Below, piece after piece: positions 53,656 through 61,964 of a DNA stretch of 64,000 bases (the first letter of the stretch is position 1; the number at the start of each line of letters is the position of its first letter). Location of the stretch: positions 101,312-165,311 of the forward strand of contig JAAYVN010000026.1 of the NCBI GenBank assembly GCA_012517155.1, given 5' to 3'. The translations under genes and the position numbers were made by a program. Below the pieces are notes generated by a model that saw only the letters and a list, made by a program, of their open reading frames with translations, was not told where the DNA came from and did not search any database. The DNA comes from Ignavibacteriales bacterium (GTDB lineage Bacteria; Bacteroidota; Ignavibacteria; Ignavibacteriales; Ignavibacteriaceae).

Positions 53656-55149
53656 ATGAAATCAAAAAGAGCTGCTGGTATTTTGCTTCATCCTACATCA
53701 CTTCCCGGAAAATTCGGTATTGGGGATCTTGGTCCTAATGCTTATAAATTTGTTGATTTTCTTTCAGCTGCAGGGCAAAAATTGTGGCAGGTTTTCCCTC
53801 TTGGTCCTACTGGGTACGGTGACTCCCCTTACCAGTGTCTTTCAGCATTTGCAGGCAATCCAATGCTTATCAGCCCGGAGGTACTGTTGAATGAAGGACT
53901 TCTTTCCGATGAGGATGCAGACAACTATCCATCTTCTAACAAATCGCACATCGACTTTGGAGAACTAATTAATAACAAAACTCGCCTGTTGAAAAAAGCC
54001 TTCAAAAACTTCAAAAAGAAAAAACTATTTGACGATAAGGCGTTTATTGACTTCTCTAGTGCCGAGAATTACTGGTTGGATGATTATACTCTGTTTGCAG
54101 CTGCTAAAAATTATCACAATGATTCTCTCTGGATCGAATGGGATGAAGATATCGCCCTTCGAAAACCGGAGGCAATTAATGTTTGGAAAGATAAACTTTC
54201 GGATCAAATTCTCTATCATAAATTTTTACAGTTTCAATTCTCTTCTCAGTGGACTAAATTGAAGGCTTACGCTAATGAAATGAATATTAGAATTATTGGT
54301 GATATGCCAATATTTATTGCTTACGACAGTGCGGATCTTTGGGCAAATAAAGAATTATTTACAGTGGATGATCAGGGTAAATTACTTACTGTTGCTGGGG
54401 TTCCGCCTGACTACTTTAGCGCCACTGGTCAGCTTTGGGGAAATCCTCTTTATAAATGGGATGTTATGCAGAAAGACGATTTCTCTTGGTGGAGAAAAAG
54501 ATTTTCTGCTCTGCTTAAACTGGTGGATATCGTTAGAATAGATCACTTCCGTGGTTTTGAAGCTTTTTGGGAAATTCCGGGTGATGCTCCCACCGCTGAA
54601 TCAGGAAAATGGATCAAAGCCCCGGGCGATGCTTTGTTCACTACTATTAGAAAGTATCTGGGGGACTTTCCTATTATAGCTGAAGATCTTGGCGTCATTA
54701 CTCCGCCGGTCGAAGCTCTCAGAGATAAATTCGAATTTCCTGGCATGCGAATCCTTCAGTTCGCTTTTGGTAAGGATATGGAAAAGAAATTTCTACCCCA
54801 TAATTTTATACGCAACACAGTAGTACATACGGGTTCTCATGATAACGATACTACTCGGGCTTATTTTGAAAAAGCAAAAAACCAAAATAATGATATCTAT
54901 TCTTTTACTCAACGCTATCTCAATTACTTCGGTGAAAATATCTGCTTTGAGTTGATTAGGCTTGCTTATTCATCTGTTGCTGATACTGTTATTATTCCAT
55001 TACAGGATATTCTGAATCTGGGTAGCGATGCTCGCATGAATTTTCCGGGGACTCTTGGTGGTAATTGGACTTGGAGAATGAAGTGGTCGCAAATTACTCC
55101 CGATCTTGCAAAAACTTATAGTTCTATGGTTGAGCTATACGAAAGATAA
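53656..55149 (+). CDS. malQ: 4-alpha-glucanotransferase
   Basis: The 497-residue GH77 amylomaltase disproportionates maltodextrins and glycogen. Motifs: LGPTGYGDSPYQCLSAFAGNP, IGDMPIFIAYDSADLWAN, the nucleophile in VRIDHFRGFEAFWEIP, the acid in IIAEDLGVITPPV, and VVHTGSHDNDTTRAY. Length is typical for the short bacterial form. No other glycogen gene is adjacent. Confidence 0.96.
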   Translation: MKSKRAAGILLHPTSLPGKFGIGDLGPNAYKFVDFLSAAGQKLWQVFPLGPTGYGDSPYQCLSAFAGNPMLISPEVLLNEGLLSDEDADNYPSSNKSHIDFGELINNKTRLLKKAFKNFKKKKLFDDKAFIDFSSAENYWLDDYTLFAAAKNYHNDSLWIEWDEDIALRKPEAINVWKDKLSDQILYHKFLQFQFSSQWTKLKAYANEMNIRIIGDMPIFIAYDSADLWANKELFTVDDQGKLLTVAGVPPDYFSATGQLWGNPLYKWDVMQKDDFSWWRKRFSALLKLVDIVRIDHFRGFEAFWEIPGDAPTAESGKWIKAPGDALFTTIRKYLGDFPIIAEDLGVITPPVEALRDKFEFPGMRILQFAFGKDMEKKFLPHNFIRNTVVHTGSHDNDTTRAYFEKAKNQNNDIYSFTQRYLNYFGENICFELIRLAYSSVADTVIIPLQDILNLGSDARMNFPGTLGGNWTWRMKWSQITPDLAKTYSSMVELYER

Positions 55150-55173
55150 ATTATTTGAAATATTTAAATTATA

Positions 55174-55578
55174 ATGATTAAAAATAAAAAAGTTCAGATT
55201 GCAACTTGCGCTCTGTTCATCCAAATGGCTGAAGCAGATGGTCGATTTGATGATGCTGAATTTGATATGATAATTCAGATTATGACCGACCTTTTTAAAC
55301 TTAATTCAAAGGACATTCATGCGATTATTAAGCAAAGTAAGCATGAAGTTAAGGAGAGCATTAGTATATCCGAATTTTCCTCTCTGATTCGGGATACTTT
55401 CTCTGATGACGAGAAGTTTGAATTAATGCTAAACTTATGGAGATTAATCTACGTTGATAAAAAACTGGATATGTATGAGGATAACTTAATTAAAAGAATT
55501 GCGGCAAGCATTGGTATTAGCCATCGTGAGTTAATAGGTACTAAGATGCTGATTCGTGAAGAAATGAAAATTGATTAA
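55174..55578 (+). CDS. TerB-like family protein
   Basis: The 134-residue all-helical protein has the TerB/DUF533-like metal-binding pattern: an early MAEADGRFDDAEFDMI and a repeat RLIYVDKKLDMYEDNLIKRI, two acidic sites that can bind calcium or other metals. TerB proteins occur in tellurite and envelope-stress clusters, but stand-alone copies are common and their role is unknown. It sits between malQ and the aldehyde dehydrogenase, 15 bp before the latter. Confidence 0.85.
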   Translation: MIKNKKVQIATCALFIQMAEADGRFDDAEFDMIIQIMTDLFKLNSKDIHAIIKQSKHEVKESISISEFSSLIRDTFSDDEKFELMLNLWRLIYVDKKLDMYEDNLIKRIAASIGISHRELIGTKMLIREEMKID

Positions 55579-55592
55579 TATAAAGGAAAAAT

Positions 55593-57131
55593 ATGGATTT
55601 CTTAAAAAAACTTGGAATCAAAGAAAAAAATTATGGTTCATCTACTGGAACCGTATGGAATAAAACTACAAGTGAACCCGAACTGAAAATACATTCACCT
55701 GTTGATGGCAAGTTTATTGCCTCGGTATATCAAGCCTCAGTTGAAGATTATGAATCTGTTATGATTAAGGCATCCGAAGCTTTTATCTTTTGGCGGAATA
55801 TGCCCGCCCCTAAAAGAGGTGAAATTGTACGTCTTATTGGTAATAAACTTAGAGATTATAAGAACGATCTTGGAAAATTGGTTTCTTATGAAATGGGAAA
55901 ATCATTGCAGGAAGGGCTTGGTGAAGTTCAGGAGATGATTGATATTTGTGATTTCGCTGTAGGTCAGTCACGTCAATTATACGGTTTTACTATGCACTCC
56001 GAAAGACCTAAACACCGGATGTACGATCAGTACCATCCTCTTGGTATTGTCCTTACTATCTCAGCCTTCAATTTCCCGGTTGCTGTTTGGTCTTGGAATG
56101 CTATGCTTGCTGCTGTTTGTGGTGATGTCAATCTTTGGAAACCCTCTTCAAAAACTCCATTAACTGCTATCGCCGTTCAGAATATAGTCGCACAAATCAT
56201 TAAGGAAAACAATCTTCCGGAGGGTCTTTTTAACTTGGTTATTGGTAAGGGCTCCTCAATAGGGGAGAGGATGCTTAACGATAAACGTATACCCCTTATT
56301 TCTGTGACTGGCTCAACCAATGTTGGAAGACATGCAAATGAAGTTGTAGCAAAAAGATTTGGACGTATGATTCTCGAACTCGGTGGTAATAATGCTATTA
56401 TTCTAACCCCGGAAGCAGATCTTAAAATAGCTATTCCTGCTGTGGTATTCGGTGCCGTCGGTACGGCTGGTCAGAGATGTACTTCAACCAGGCGGCTTAT
56501 TATTCATGAAGCAATTTATGACAAAGTTAAGGACATTCTTCTCAAAGCCTATTCAAGCCTGAAAGTCGGTTCCTCTTTTGACGAAAAGAATCACGTTGGT
56601 CCGCTTATTGATAAAACAGCTGTAAAAACTTTTTCAGAAGCGTTAAGCATGGTCGTTGAAGAAGGGGGTAAAGTTATTTTTGGCGGTCAGGTTTTAACGG
56701 GTCTTGGGTATGAATCTGGTTGCTACGTTATGCCGGCAATCGTTGAAGCTCGTAATGATTATAAAATAGTTCAGGAAGAAACTTTCGCGCCTATTCTTTA
56801 TCTTATCAAATATAATGGTAATTTGGATAATGCTATAAGTCTCCAAAATTCAGTAGTACAAGGATTATCATCCTCTATTTTCACAAATAATATGCGCGAA
56901 GCAGAGGAATTTCTTTCTCATAATGGCTCGGATTGTGGCATCGCTAACGTGAATATTGGAACTTCAGGTGCGGAAATTGGCGGTGCTTTTGGTGGTGAAA
57001 AAGAAACTGGTGGCGGTAGGGAATCAGGATCTGATGCTTGGAAAGCTTACATGCGACGTCAGACGAATACTATCAACTATGGCGATCAGTTGCCTCTTGC
57101 TCAGGGAATAAAATTTGTAATTGAGGATTAA
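55593..57131 (+). CDS. ALDH7-type aldehyde dehydrogenase
   Basis: The 512-residue NAD(P)-dependent enzyme matches the antiquitin/ALDH7 group (alpha-aminoadipate-semialdehyde or piperideine-6-carboxylate dehydrogenase). Signatures: the NAD-binding [23 protein letters not shown] region, catalytic Glu in [10 protein letters not shown] and catalytic Cys in [12 protein letters not shown]; the ALDH7 group ends with [23 protein letters not shown] role in lysine catabolism or aldehyde detoxification is inferred. It ends overlapping the convergent methyltransferase gene by four bases. Confidence 0.92.
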   Translation: MDFLKKLGIKEKNYGSSTGTVWNKTTSEPELKIHSPVDGKFIASVYQASVEDYESVMIKASEAFIFWRNMPAPKRGEIVRLIGNKLRDYKNDLGKLVSYEMGKSLQEGLGEVQEMIDICDFAVGQSRQLYGFTMHSERPKHRMYDQYHPLGIVLTISAFNFPVAVWSWNAMLAAVCGDVNLWKPSSKTPLTAIAVQNIVAQIIKENNLPEGLFNLVIGKGSSIGERMLNDKRIPLISVTGSTNVGRHANEVVAKRFGRMILELGGNNAIILTPEADLKIAIPAVVFGAVGTAGQRCTSTRRLIIHEAIYDKVKDILLKAYSSLKVGSSFDEKNHVGPLIDKTAVKTFSEALSMVVEEGGKVIFGGQVLTGLGYESGCYVMPAIVEARNDYKIVQEETFAPILYLIKYNGNLDNAISLQNSVVQGLSSSIFTNNMREAEEFLSHNGSDCGIANVNIGTSGAEIGGAFGGEKETGGGRESGSDAWKAYMRRQTNTINYGDQLPLAQGIKFVIED

Positions 57132-58021
57132 CATTTACTCCTCATTATGTCTATCACTCTTCTGATCTCATTAATATGCTGCGGAGTTGTTCCGCAGCAT
57201 CCCCCTATTATTGAAGCACCAGCCTCCACTAATTTCGAAATTATTGATGAAACATATTCTGGAGTTTCAGGATAGTAAATTCCCTTATCCCTGATCGTAG
57301 GTAATCCTGCATTCGCGTTTACTACCAATGGTAATTCACTCTTTTCCTTAAATTCCTTTATAATGTATGCCATTGCTTCGAAACCATTTCCGCAATTCGT
57401 CCCAATATATCCTATGCCGGCTTTCTCAACTTCTTCACAGATTTGGGTTGGTGTATATCCCATCATTGTTTTGAAGTCTCCATCAATAGTCTTCTCAAAA
57501 GTGAATGTCGAAATAATTTCCAGATTCGTATTGTCCTTCGCCGCTTTTATTGCAATTATTGCTTCCTGAATATCTGAAAATGTTTCTATCAATAAAGCAT
57601 CTGCACCGCCTGCCTCTAATGCACTTGCCTGAATTGAGTATGTTTCATACATCTCTTCTTCCGATGTATCTCCCATCATTAAAATTACTCCTGAAGGTCC
57701 AATAGATCCAAGAATTAAAGCCTTGTCTTTTACTCCGTCTTTGGATATCTCGGCTGCAGTTTTATTTATTTCGAAAATCTTTCTTTCGAGTGAATAATGT
57801 GAAAGTCGGTATTTATTTCCACCGAAACTGTTTGTCTTTACAAGCTCAGCTCCCGCTTTGCTGTATGCCTCCGGAATTTCCTTTACTAGCTTTGGATACG
57901 TTAAGTTTAATAACTCGGGACATTCACCTGGTTTCAATCCTTTGTTTTGCAACATTGTCCCCCACGCGCCGTCGCAAACCAGCAGTTTCTTAATCCCTAA
58001 AAGTTCGCTCAATCTATTCAT
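57128..58021 (-). CDS. Homocysteine S-methyltransferase domain protein (MetH N-terminal module)
   Basis: From the ATG at 58021 (overlapping the upstream stop as ATGAATAG) the product has 297 residues and equals the first MetH module, a TIM barrel that methylates homocysteine. It opens [16 protein letters not shown]; zinc ligands are Cys210 ([10 protein letters not shown]) and Cys275/Cys276 ([11 protein letters not shown]). It lacks the pterin, cobalamin and activation domains, which in E. coli sit on the same chain. Two of these lie in the adjacent upstream genes. BHMT or MmuM activity with another methyl donor is the alternative, but the neighbours favour a corrinoid donor. Confidence 0.9.
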   Translation of the reverse strand: MNRLSELLGIKKLLVCDGAWGTMLQNKGLKPGECPELLNLTYPKLVKEIPEAYSKAGAELVKTNSFGGNKYRLSHYSLERKIFEINKTAAEISKDGVKDKALILGSIGPSGVILMMGDTSEEEMYETYSIQASALEAGGADALLIETFSDIQEAIIAIKAAKDNTNLEIISTFTFEKTIDGDFKTMMGYTPTQICEEVEKAGIGYIGTNCGNGFEAMAYIIKEFKEKSELPLVVNANAGLPTIRDKGIYYPETPEYVSSIISKLVEAGASIIGGCCGTTPQHINEIRRVIDIMRSKC

Positions 58022-58727
58022 TTTTATTTCTCTTGAAGCAATACTCAACATCACAAATGTTACACTGATAATCTTCTCTCTCTGCCTTCTCGCCTATCCC
58101 TATAAATCCACTGATGCTCTTAATAGGGATCATCAATGAACTTTCAGTCAGATTTACCCCGCAAAAACCGTTTGGTAGTAATCTGAACAATTTTTGTTGC
58201 TCGGAGACGTCCCAGTTGCAATACCCGGGACTATATCTGTTTGTAGTCTGAAAACCATAATGTGAAACTATTCCATTTAACTTTCCCTCTAAAATATTTC
58301 CCGCTTCCTCCGCAAGTTCAGAACCAATCACATCCAAAAGATAACCTTCCAACATTTCCCCCTTGCTCATCAACTCCTTCGATTCCTTTTCTAATTCTGG
58401 TCCAGCCGTTGCAACAAATATACACATCATATCCGATTTTCTGAATCGCTTTGTAATAATATTTCCTGTATTAAATTCGCTGTCAGAAATTCTAATCCTT
58501 TCCTTTTTTATCTCAACTTCATTACTTTGAAAAATCCTGAACCCGCATCTGATATTTTTTAGAAATCTGATTTTCGATATAGCATTACTTATTTGATTTT
58601 CAAATTCATCGTTATTATATACCTCACTTCTGAACCATTCCTTAATCAATTTGATCGGAAGCTTAATATCTTCTTGATTAATACTATATTCAAATGGTTC
58701 AGTGAATGTAGGATCTATCATATCCAT
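58014..58727 (-). CDS. Stand-alone MetH activation-domain-like protein
   Basis: The 237-residue protein resembles the cobalamin-reactivation domain of methionine synthase. The hallmark is RYSPGYCNWDVSEQQKLF (Arg, SPGY, W and Q at the S-adenosylmethionine and cobalamin contact site), followed by SLMIPIKSISGFIGIG. It should bind S-adenosylmethionine and help re-methylate oxidised cob(II)alamin. The C-terminal CNICDVEYC cysteines resemble the extra cluster-like tail in stand-alone relatives of TM0269 type. It lies between the corrinoid protein (one base upstream) and the methyltransferase gene (overlapping). Confidence 0.85.
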   Translation of the reverse strand: MDMIDPTFTEPFEYSINQEDIKLPIKLIKEWFRSEVYNNDEFENQISNAISKIRFLKNIRCGFRIFQSNEVEIKKERIRISDSEFNTGNIITKRFRKSDMMCIFVATAGPELEKESKELMSKGEMLEGYLLDVIGSELAEEAGNILEGKLNGIVSHYGFQTTNRYSPGYCNWDVSEQQKLFRLLPNGFCGVNLTESSLMIPIKSISGFIGIGEKAEREDYQCNICDVEYCFKRNKNE

Positions 58728-58728
58728 A

Positions 58729-59403
58729 TTATTTAGTATGTTTAATATTATTTAGAAAATCTAAAGCCTTTTGTGGATCGGGTGAATAGAAATCTGCATT
58801 GATTGACTTGGCGTATTCCATCGTCAATGGAGCTCCTCCAACCAGTACTGGCATTTTAGGGAACACTCCTTTTATTTCAGTTACAATATTTTCCATATTT
58901 AACATTGTTGTTGTTAATAGTGCGCTCAAGCATATGGCATCGGGTTTCTCAGTCCTGGCTGTTTCAACAAACTTTTTGGGAGTAACATCAACTCCAACAT
59001 CAATTACTTCCCAACCCCCTCCTCTTATTATCATCCCAACAATATTTTTCCCGATGTCGTGTAGATCCCCCATCACCGTTCCTATCAGAACCTTTCCCTT
59101 GGATTTGATTTCATTGGACAGGAAAAAAGGTTTTATATGGATCATCGCAGTATTCATCGCCTTTGCTGAAATTAAAACATCTGGAACAAATGCTTTATTT
59201 AACCGGAACTTCTCTCCAATTCTTCTCATACCTTCAATTAGTCCGGCATTAAGTATTTCTGAAGGATGTATGCCCGAATTAATAGCCTTCAGAGTTAACT
59301 CATCGGCTCCCTCTTCTCCTTTTAGATCCGCTGGAAACAGGCTTGCTTTATTTACCTTCCCTCTCTCAACGCATAATGCTATTTTTTCTAAAATATTCTC
59401 CAT
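58729..59403 (-). CDS. Corrinoid (cobalamin-binding) methyl carrier protein
   Basis: The 224-residue product has an N-terminal four-helix cap (about 1-95) and a Rossmann-like B12 domain (about 105-222). The base-off His115 lies in GDLHDIGKNIV (Asp113-x-His115-x-x-Gly118), with Ser160 and Gly189-Gly190 completing the nucleotide-tail binding site. The layout is that of MtaC/MtbC and of the MetH cap plus cobalamin module. It starts the three-gene operon with a promoter at 59411-59442. It should shuttle a methyl group to the homocysteine methyltransferase. Confidence 0.92.
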   Translation of the reverse strand: MENILEKIALCVERGKVNKASLFPADLKGEEGADELTLKAINSGIHPSEILNAGLIEGMRRIGEKFRLNKAFVPDVLISAKAMNTAMIHIKPFFLSNEIKSKGKVLIGTVMGDLHDIGKNIVGMIIRGGGWEVIDVGVDVTPKKFVETARTEKPDAICLSALLTTTMLNMENIVTEIKGVFPKMPVLVGGAPLTMEYAKSINADFYSPDPQKALDFLNNIKHTK

Positions 59404-59410
59404 ACTCTTT

Positions 59411-59442
59411 CAAATATAAATTAATATAATTAATAATTCAAA
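59411..59442 (-). promoter_or_regulatory. Promoter of the corrinoid/methionine synthase operon, near-leaderless
   Basis: On the minus strand TTTG (59439-59442), 20 bases, then TATATTTG (59411-59418). The ATG at 59403 follows the -7 element by seven bases, so the transcript would start within a few bases of it. Confidence 0.72.
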
Positions 59443-59488
59443 ATAATATATTTTGGCATCATAAAGCAAAAAATTTTACATTTTCTCT

Positions 59489-61501
59489 CTATAACCTGAA
59501 ATCAATTTGTAAATTAAATTCAGGAGATGCGCTTGTAAGTATTGTTGATTGTTCATTTGGAGAAAGCAAAGTATCACTGTACTTTAAAGCTATCATCAGA
59601 TTTTCAAATAACCTGTATTTCCCTAGCAAATAAAAACGTAAACCCTCCCCGTGCAATGGTTTAATAGTCATAAGTCCGGGTAAATCATTCTCAAATTCAT
59701 AAATCGCAGTATTAAAATCATTCGTTCTGAAAACTATTAAACGTGCATTTAAAGAAAAATTATTCAAAACTGCATAATCAAAATCCTCCATAAGCAGATA
59801 ACCTTTTGAAATACCTGGTGTAACCTCATCAGTAGGTACATATAATGAAAAATCACCCCTGGTTCTGATTCTGAATTTTCTTGAAACTTGATAACTGATT
59901 TCTGTACGGAAGGATAACTTCTTATTCACCGCTATTATCTCATGATCAGTGGATGATTCTATCCCTTCTTTTGACTTATACTTGCCTCTCACTACGCAAT
60001 ACAATTTCGGTAAGATTTTTACTGAATACTCTAATGATGCTTCATATCCATTTAAGTCACCTTTTAACCTGAATTGATCAAAGAACAAACTGAATTTTCC
60101 ATATTCTGTAGAAACAGATATGGCTGAAAAAATCCCAAACTCTGAATAGGGAAACGAAGATGATTCAGAAAAAGGTGCAGAATGCAGTGAATAAAATTCT
60201 TGATCGTAATTCCTGATTGAAGTAAATATTGAAATGCCTTTTGCCGGACTCAGACTGAATGAATGCAGATATGAAAAAGCACTCCTCTCGATTCCATAAT
60301 TCTTTGGAAAACTAAATGCTTGCTCACCCGACAAAATAAAATTATCAAACCTCATTTCATAAGCTACACTGTTTGACATAATAATTTCACTTTTACTAAT
60401 AACCTGGTTCTCCTTCAGCCTTATGGGTTTATTATATGACATAAACATTGAAAGTAAGGATACCCTTATTTTCTCATAAAGCCTGAAATCAATAGATGTC
60501 CCATACAATGACTCTCTCAGATTGTGCTTTCTCTTCCTGCTCGTCGAATCTGTATGCGATCCGCTAAGATTAATTCCCGTCGCATTATCCAGGGAATCCG
60601 TAGTAGCATCAAAAAAATTCATACTACCCCATATGCTTAATGAAGTTAACGAAAAATTACTAATCATTAGATTTATCGGTACATATATCGAAACTCCTCT
60701 TAAAAATTTATATTCTGAGGAAGAGGTATATAACCTCGGTTTATAGGGTGGGGAAGAGATTGATGGCAGAATTGTGCTTTTTCTCTTCGGGAAAGGTGAG
60801 GATAAAACTATAGACTTCGCATGATTTACTATGAAATCACCGATTATTAGTTCCATCCCTGAAAATATATTAGAAAACGCAATTCCCCCGGAGAAAAAAT
60901 CAGTATAATTTGTCTCGGCAAAGTCCCTTTCTGTCAATCCGCTAATTTGAAAATTCGATTGCTTTACAGATATCCTTGAATATGTTTTTGAACCGTACTC
61001 GTAACCCTTTTCATCTCCTGCAAGATTTGGTCGCACCATAGTCCTTGTTCGCAAATGAAAATTCTTCATTGCTGAAGTATTTGGTCTTATTTTGCTTTTA
61101 TCACTCTCCGGTCTTTCCTCATAACTTTTGATCTTAAAAAATCCCCTGACTCTTTCAAAGAAAACTTGGTCAAGTCCTGGGACCATTCTCAGTTCTGCAA
61201 CCGAAAAATACCTGTTATTAGTAGTTCGGTATTCAATAATTCTGTTTGCGCTATTAATGTCAAAAAAAGGAAGTTCACAAAGCTCATCTCTCGAAATGCT
61301 GTTCAAATCAATAGGATTTTCTAGAAGGGACTCAATTTTGTCTAAATATTCACTTTCCTCAAGATTATAATCCTCAGGACTTATATACGCTTCAACTTCA
61401 TTAATTGGCGAAAGTGTTATCATCGAATCAGTCTGCGAAAAAAGAAAACACTGACTCAGCACAAAAAATGAAACAATAATACCTCTTGTACCTAATCTCA
61501 C
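59489..61501 (-). CDS. Helix-hairpin-helix plus outer-membrane-barrel protein
   Basis: The start chosen is GTG at 61501 (a TTG three codons upstream also fits), giving a signal peptide MRLGTRGIIVSFFVLSQCFLF. Residues about 45-125 form a tandem helix-hairpin-helix region (LNSISRDELCELPFFDINSANRIIEY then AELRMVPGLDQVFFERVRGF). The remaining 540 residues are beta-rich with alternating aromatic and polar strands and end in RL, as expected of an outer membrane barrel. A role in DNA binding or uptake at the outer membrane is suggested by ComEA-like HhH motifs but is unproven. Length 670. Confidence 0.72.
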   Translation of the reverse strand: MRLGTRGIIVSFFVLSQCFLFSQTDSMITLSPINEVEAYISPEDYNLEESEYLDKIESLLENPIDLNSISRDELCELPFFDINSANRIIEYRTTNNRYFSVAELRMVPGLDQVFFERVRGFFKIKSYEERPESDKSKIRPNTSAMKNFHLRTRTMVRPNLAGDEKGYEYGSKTYSRISVKQSNFQISGLTERDFAETNYTDFFSGGIAFSNIFSGMELIIGDFIVNHAKSIVLSSPFPKRKSTILPSISSPPYKPRLYTSSSEYKFLRGVSIYVPINLMISNFSLTSLSIWGSMNFFDATTDSLDNATGINLSGSHTDSTSRKRKHNLRESLYGTSIDFRLYEKIRVSLLSMFMSYNKPIRLKENQVISKSEIIMSNSVAYEMRFDNFILSGEQAFSFPKNYGIERSAFSYLHSFSLSPAKGISIFTSIRNYDQEFYSLHSAPFSESSSFPYSEFGIFSAISVSTEYGKFSLFFDQFRLKGDLNGYEASLEYSVKILPKLYCVVRGKYKSKEGIESSTDHEIIAVNKKLSFRTEISYQVSRKFRIRTRGDFSLYVPTDEVTPGISKGYLLMEDFDYAVLNNFSLNARLIVFRTNDFNTAIYEFENDLPGLMTIKPLHGEGLRFYLLGKYRLFENLMIALKYSDTLLSPNEQSTILTSASPEFNLQIDFRL

Positions 61502-61529
61502 AAAGCACAACCCGTTAAAATATTTTATG

Positions 61530-61560
61530 TAAAAGTAATCAATTTATTACAAATATCAAA
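61530..61560 (-). promoter_or_regulatory. Promoter of the HhH-barrel gene
   Basis: On the minus strand TTTG (61557-61560), 19 bases, then TACTTTTA (61530-61537), a near match to TTTG-N19-TAnnTTTG. Confidence 0.55.
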
Positions 61561-61738
61561 TATCATCTCCGGGATCAACTACTCAAATCTTAAAAAAAAA
61601 TAAAAATTTGAAACTCCCTTGTATTTAGCAAAATCCTGAATTAATCACCCAATTCATTCCCCATTTTTACCTTATTATTCTCCTTTTCACCCCTCTCCCC
61701 CCCGATTTCCCCCATTCTCTACCGTCCTTCCTTCGATA
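61561..61738. other. Intergenic stretch before the second repeat array, no gene seen
   Basis: No ORF or RNA gene is supported. From about 61680 it is C-rich, holding runs of C, and ends CCCATTCTCTACCG before the array. This resembles the lead-in of array 1 (12 of 16 aligned bases match CCCATCTCCTATCGTT), which suggests a shared element. Confidence 0.55.
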
Positions 61739-61826
61739 TGAATACGTACTGAATACGTAGTGAATACGTACTAAAGCCGTGGTGAATACGTACTGAATAC
61801 GTACTTAATTCGATATTAATACCTAC
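61739..61826. repeat. Tandem 11-bp repeat array 2 (TGAATACGTAC and variants, 8 units)
   Basis: Units in strict 11-base register: TGAATACGTAC, TGAATACGTAG, TGAATACGTAC, a degenerate TAAAGCCGTGG, then TGAATACGTAC twice, and two decayed units TTAATTCGATA and TTAATACCTAC. Between the HhH-barrel gene and the KamA-like gene, which are divergent. The related array 1 is at 24502-24567. Confidence 0.92.
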
Positions 61827-61886
61827 TGGTACTTATTAAATTGCAGAAGAATAATTAATAAAAATTGTTAAATAAATTAAATAATG

Positions 61887-61918
61887 TTTGTATTTATTAT
61901 AAAAATTCCTTACCTTTA
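61887..61918 (+). promoter_or_regulatory. Promoter of the KamA-family gene
   Basis: TTTG (61887-61890), 20 bases, then TACCTTTA (61911-61918), near the Bacteroidota consensus. The start codon is 47 bases downstream. The second 11-bp repeat array ends about 60 bases upstream of this promoter. Confidence 0.55.
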
Positions 61919-61964
61919 AAAAAACTCATTATACTCAATCTCTGAATAACAGAAAGGATTCTAA

